Part shown: in pieces, positions 5,326 to 8,340 of the stretch
Layout of the letters: every line of letters starts with the position of its first letter
Numbering within the stretch: position 1 is the stretch's first letter
Source: Deltaproteobacteria bacterium
GTDB lineage: Bacteria; Bdellovibrionota_B; Oligoflexia; Oligoflexales; Bog-1112
Length of the DNA stretch: 8,340 nucleotides
Direction: 5' to 3'
Assembly (NCBI GenBank): GCA_016186945.1
Contig: JACPKR010000055.1
Coordinates: 1-8,340, forward strand
Notes under the pieces: model-generated
What the model was told of the DNA's origin: nothing
The model's input: the letters and a program-made list of their open reading frames with translations, nothing else
The model's database searches: none
Program-made: the position numbers and the translations under genes

Positions 5326-5814
5326 GTGGCGGAACAAAAGAATGCGAGTGTAAAACGTAGAACCCTGACGTCGCTCATCATCGAACCTTTCAAGCAGATA
5401 AAGTTTGGCCTCTACATGTTGGGGATTACAATCGCCTTTTTGGTTGTAAGTGCGATTTTATTCGTCAACTCCTTTCTGGAACAGTACAGGCACGTGTTGA
5501 GCATTTTCAATGTCGTTGACCCAAATTTGCGCTGGGATTTTATAACGGACGAAATTTTTTACACGAACCTGGTCAGGCTACTAGTCTGCTTTGTGATTTT
5601 CATGTTCGTCCTCTTCTTCACAATTTTCAGACTTACGCACCGCTATTACGGACCTCTTGTCGCTATTCGAAGGTTTCTAGCTGAACTGAAAAACGGGAAC
5701 TACAGCGCACGGGTGACGGTGAGGAAAAAGGACGAGCTTCAGGATCTTGTCGAGACCTTAAATGAACTTGCTGTGGAGCTTGAAAAAAAACATGGCAAAA
5801 AAGAAGCCCCCTGA
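5326..5814 (+). CDS. Membrane-anchored HAMP-domain protein without output domain
   Basis: A 162-residue protein: short basic cytoplasmic N-terminus, first membrane helix about 27-49, a periplasmic segment of about 30 residues (50-80), second helix about 81-103, then a HAMP domain (about 104-155). The HAMP marks are YYGPLVAIRRFL for the first helix with its proline, ELKNGNYSARV in the connector, and KKDELQDLVETLNELA for the second helix. HAMP domains relay conformational change between membrane sensors and kinases, cyclases or chemoreceptor domains; here the protein stops right after HAMP, so the partner must be another protein or the coil itself. Start GTG 5326 has a strong AGAGGAGGGGG upstream. 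It precedes fapA on the same strand by 131 bp, so a functional link to motility is possible. A weak plus-strand promoter reading exists at 5147-5177 (TTGAAC-N19-TATAGT). Confidence 0.78.
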   Translation: MAEQKNASVKRRTLTSLIIEPFKQIKFGLYMLGITIAFLVVSAILFVNSFLEQYRHVLSIFNVVDPNLRWDFITDEIFYTNLVRLLVCFVIFMFVLFFTIFRLTHRYYGPLVAIRRFLAELKNGNYSARVTVRKKDELQDLVETLNELAVELEKKHGKKEAP

Positions 5815-5829
5815 ACCCGACAGGTTCAG
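5811..5829 (+). repeat. Hairpin overlapping the HAMP-gene stop codon
   Basis: CTGAACC (5811-5817), loop CGACA, GGTTCAG (5823-5829): a perfect 7-bp stem that includes the TGA stop (5812-5814). No T-run follows (AACAAACAC), so it is more likely an mRNA end-stabilising or attenuating hairpin than a full terminator between this gene and fapA. Confidence 0.45.
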
Positions 5830-5845
5830 AACAAACACTTAATTG

Positions 5846-5863
5846 TGCAAAATTGCAAATCTG
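5846..5863 (+). repeat. 18-mer motif, copy 2 (TGCAAAATTGCAAATCTG)
   Basis: Matches the motif at 967-984 in 16 of 18 bases, on the same strand and likewise upstream of a CCGATAA element (52 bp). The 12-bp difference in distance between the copies is close to one helical turn. It lies in an AT-rich stretch before the fapA promoter and may be an activator site or UP-like element. Confidence 0.4.
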
Positions 5864-5877
5864 CTAATTCCCGTCGC

Positions 5878-5904
5878 TAACAGCATTCCCCCATTCGCCG
5901 ATAA
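5878..5904 (+). promoter_or_regulatory. Sigma-28 (FliA)-like promoter of fapA
   Basis: TAACAGCA (5878-5885), 11 bp, then GCCGATAA (5897-5904), an exact match to the sigma-28 -10 octamer at consensus spacing; the -35 matches mainly at TAA. The start would be near 5911, about 35 nt before the fapA ATG. A flagellar sigma factor would suit a flagellar assembly gene. A sigma-70 reading, CTAACA-N17-GATAAC, is also acceptable. Confidence 0.55.
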
Positions 5905-5945
5905 CAACAAAGAGGAAATCCTATAGCTGGGAGTTTGGAAAGGCC

Positions 5946-8195
5946 ATGGAAGAGCCAAAACTGTCATATATATCCACTCTCTTTCGGGTGAAGCTCACAT
6001 TGCCTCACAAGGCTTGTCAGGAACTCGAGGAGCCACCAGCTGATATTCTTGCAAGGGCAGAAGCTAGACTTGAAAAGGTCACAAGCGAGAACGCTATCGA
6101 AATATTTGAGATCTATGAAGATGAGTTCCACAATACATGGAACGCCTACCGGGAAATGCAGTCCCCACCCTTCGATCACCTCGTGATGATTATAGGGGAA
6201 GGGTGCCCGCACTTGAGTGGAATAGCAGTAAAGCCGTGTGATACACAGGACGGCATCATCAAACTCACAATCGATGAAGAGCCGTCCTATCTTCGACTGC
6301 TCCGTTTGGAATGGATCGTATGCTATGCCAATCACTATCTCCGGGAAAAAGGGCTGAAGGAAAAAGTCAACACTGCGCAAGTCCACGGAGCATGGTTACG
6401 GGCGATCGGGGGAGAAAGCATCATCGACCTGCCTATCGGAGCGCGTCCTGAAGTAGGAGGATCAAGCAAGCCCTACTCTATCTTCGCCAACCGGCCACGG
6501 AGGGAACTCACCGTAGTCTTGAATGATCTGACCGCTTCTTTGAAAGGTCTGGACCCTACACACTTTATGCGTACCATCTCGGATGCAGCTCAGAAAGTGT
6601 CATACCAGTGGCATATGGAACTCCAGGTGCTTAAATCCGAACTCCTAGCATCCTTGGAAACAGCCATACAGGGGCCTGAAGTTATCGGCGTAAATCTCCC
6701 CCTCGTCTTACTTGCCGCAGTCCCCTCTCTTGAATCTCGAGCAAAACAAATGCCTTCTTACCCTGGTGCTGGTCGGCTGAATATTAAAGTCGCTGACGAC
6801 AAACTTCTTGCGACGGTTGAAGAGTTTGACATGAAAGTTTATGCGGCAAAAGATTTCAAGGCGGATGAGGATTGGTTAAGGAAGGAAGTGAAACGTTACG
6901 GAATTTCCGATGAAGCAAGCATCGAACATTTCGATGGTCTTGCCAACGTATTGCTAACGAGGGGATCTCTGGAGGGCATGGTGGTAGCGGAAGGGATCGA
7001 AGGAATTCCCGGTACGGAACCTTTTTTAGAGGTCGCCTACCGATCCAAGCAAGGAAAAAATGTCCACACCGAGGATGAGATTGTCGACTTGAGAAGTATG
7101 CAGCAGATGGATTTCGTCAAGGGTGGACAATTGATTGCCCAATTAAGTTACAAAAATGAACCTGTCAACGGCAGGGACGTGTTTGGCAATCCCGCCATTC
7201 CCCCGCACGGAGAGGAACTCGTCATCAATGCAAAGGAGGGAGTGATCGAGAAGGAACCTGGGAAGTTTTACGCAGAATTTGACGGCATGCCTGTCATCGA
7301 CGAGAACTCAATTTCTCTTTCCAAAGTCATGATCCACCGCGGGGACGTTAATTTGAAATCAGGTAACATTTCCTTCGATGGACCTGTGGAAATTCTTGGT
7401 TCCATCGACAGCGGCGCCTACGTGGAAACACAGTCCGATCTCAAGGTGAAAGGGACTATTCTGGGAGCCGTCGTTCGCGCCAAGGGCAACATTGAAGTTT
7501 CAGAAGGAATCAACACCGGGAAAGGTGGGGTCGTAACGGCCGGAGGAAAGCTAACGGCGGAATTCATCGAAAACTCGCGGATCCAATGCGGAGGCTCGGT
7601 CATCGCAAAACGAGCCATCATCAACAGTGATGTCATAGCTGGGGAAAATATAGAAGTAACCGACCGAATGACGGGAGTCGTTGCGGGAGGAAATGTTAGC
7701 TGCAGGAAAAATATCCAAACGTCCAACCTCGGTTTTAAAAATGGGGCACTCACAAAATTGAATGTGGGAGTTGACTGGAAATCAGAAATGGCAGTCCGTA
7801 TCAGGAAAAATAGACTCGAAAACATAAATGATACCATGACCAACGATCGCCAGGTTCTGCGAGAACTCGTCTCTCGACCGAAACACCAGAAAACTTCCAA
7901 ATTACTCAAAAGAATCGAATACTACCAGAAGCGCCTGGTGAAAGAACGTGTCCTCATTGAAAAACTTCATAAACTGATCGCGGAATTCCAAGCCAAACTC
8001 ACCTACAACCCGGATTCAAAAATTCTGGTTTCCAAGACCATCTACGCAAACGTCGACATTCAGATAGGCGGAGGACCCGTGGGTATCAAGCATGATATGG
8101 CTGCCGTAGCTATCCTCGCTCGACGCAAACACGGGACCAAAGTTGTGCCGCTTGAGGTTGGACTCGCCCTCCTGGATAAGGAGGATACGGAATGA
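5946..8195 (+). CDS. fapA: FapA/DUF342 flagellar assembly protein A with long N-terminal extension
   Basis: A 749-residue cytosolic protein. Residues about 275-460 fit the N-terminal part of FapA/DUF342 (LNIKVADDKLLATVE, then a G-rich block with EGIEGIPGTEPF and GRDVFGNPAIPPHGEE). Residues about 462-600 are short beta-helix rungs of the form G-x-V/I-x-V-x-G (GDVNLKSGNISFDGPVEILG, SDLKVKGTILGAVVRAKGNI). Residues about 613-690 form a long basic coiled coil, and 694-735 are the closing strand block (VSKTIYANVDIQIG). FapA proteins help build or localise the polar flagellum in Vibrio; DUF342 proteins occur widely beyond that. The first 270 or so residues are extra relative to typical DUF342 proteins, lack a motif I recognise, and seem mixed helix/strand. 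Start ATG 5946 has GGAAAGG just upstream. It follows the HAMP gene and has its own sigma-28-like promoter. Confidence 0.82.
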   Translation: MEEPKLSYISTLFRVKLTLPHKACQELEEPPADILARAEARLEKVTSENAIEIFEIYEDEFHNTWNAYREMQSPPFDHLVMIIGEGCPHLSGIAVKPCDTQDGIIKLTIDEEPSYLRLLRLEWIVCYANHYLREKGLKEKVNTAQVHGAWLRAIGGESIIDLPIGARPEVGGSSKPYSIFANRPRRELTVVLNDLTASLKGLDPTHFMRTISDAAQKVSYQWHMELQVLKSELLASLETAIQGPEVIGVNLPLVLLAAVPSLESRAKQMPSYPGAGRLNIKVADDKLLATVEEFDMKVYAAKDFKADEDWLRKEVKRYGISDEASIEHFDGLANVLLTRGSLEGMVVAEGIEGIPGTEPFLEVAYRSKQGKNVHTEDEIVDLRSMQQMDFVKGGQLIAQLSYKNEPVNGRDVFGNPAIPPHGEELVINAKEGVIEKEPGKFYAEFDGMPVIDENSISLSKVMIHRGDVNLKSGNISFDGPVEILGSIDSGAYVETQSDLKVKGTILGAVVRAKGNIEVSEGINTGKGGVVTAGGKLTAEFIENSRIQCGGSVIAKRAIINSDVIAGENIEVTDRMTGVVAGGNVSCRKNIQTSNLGFKNGALTKLNVGVDWKSEMAVRIRKNRLENINDTMTNDRQVLRELVSRPKHQKTSKLLKRIEYYQKRLVKERVLIEKLHKLIAEFQAKLTYNPDSKILVSKTIYANVDIQIGGGPVGIKHDMAAVAILARRKHGTKVVPLEVGLALLDKEDTE

Positions 8196-8260
8196 TCCCT
8201 GAACCTATCTCACTAAATTCATAACTAATTTTTGCCATAACAGGTCCAGGAGGACTTTTT

Positions 8261-8340
8261 ATGGCCGGAAGATTTGAGGGTTTGAGTGATCCGGAGTGGG
8301 GACTTTTTGAACCTATTCTCGATAAAAAAGGCAAAAGAGG
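8261..8340 (+). mobile_element. N-terminus of an IS5/IS4-type transposase (3' end outside window)
   Basis: An ATG at 8261 with AGGAGG seven bases upstream opens a frame running off the right edge (26 codons seen). It begins MAGRFEGLSDPEWGLFEPIL, the pattern of the DUF4096 domain at the front of IS5/IS4-family DDE transposases (L-x-D-x-E-W-x-L-x-x-P). The left end of the element should lie between the fapA stop (8195) and 8260; its terminal inverted repeat cannot be fixed without the other end. Insertion just past fapA leaves that gene whole. Confidence 0.72.

Noticed and set aside
7418-7909. 163-codon minus-strand frame inside fapA
   Set aside because: Antisense shadow of the beta-helix coding region; the plus-strand frame has clear family features and the antisense product does not.
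1-8340. CRISPR array
   Set aside because: No regularly spaced direct repeats are present; the only repeated motif found is the pair of 18-mers nearly 5 kb apart.

Overview
The window is chromosomal DNA from a bacterium that is most likely Gram-negative and flagellated, with moderate G+C. It carries a YciB-type inner-membrane protein, a FapA (DUF342) flagellar assembly protein, and promoters resembling the flagellar sigma-28 class. Gene content fits the old Deltaproteobacteria sensu lato (for example a Bdellovibrionota- or Desulfo-like lineage), but that placement is a guess. Both ends touch mobile DNA: the left edge has the tail of a probable tyrosine recombinase facing the 3' end of a tRNA-Pro gene, and the right edge has the start of an IS5/IS4-type transposase.

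Layout, left to right. (1) 1-280: recombinase C-terminus (+), a long AT-rich stem that could terminate both strands, and tRNA-Pro(GGG) (-) with encoded CCA and a good sigma-70-type promoter. (2) 348-899 (-): a six-helix YciB/septation-protein-A-like membrane protein. (3) 900-1365: a candidate sigma-28-like promoter and a 98-residue protein of unknown function (+). (4) 1380-4758 (-): a tightly packed three-gene operon, read from right to left: papain-fold C39-like cysteine peptidase, RimK-like ATP-grasp ligase with an RLAN N-terminal domain, and GCS2-type (glutamate-cysteine-ligase-like) carboxylate-amine ligase. The first two genes abut with no gap and the last two overlap by 23 bp. (5) 4759-5325: an intergenic stretch rich in palindromes that also hides a 35-residue, extremely basic reading frame on the minus strand (5052-5159) with its own plausible start, ribosome binding site and promoter. 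(6) 5326-8195 (+): a two-helix HAMP protein with no output domain, then a 749-residue FapA/DUF342 protein behind another sigma-28-like promoter. (7) 8261-8340 (+): transposase N-terminus.

The most interesting system is the three-gene amidoligase cassette. Two different ATP-dependent carboxylate-amine ligases plus a cysteine peptidase predict synthesis and trimming or processing of an unknown peptide-like metabolite or peptide tag. Its general type was predicted by comparative genomics of amidoligases; the product is not known to me. Other points worth a look are the 35-residue basic ORF, and a pair of near-identical 18-mers (16/18) that each lie 52-64 bp upstream of a CCGATAA-type -10 element, one before fapA and one before the orphan 98-residue gene, suggesting co-regulation with motility.
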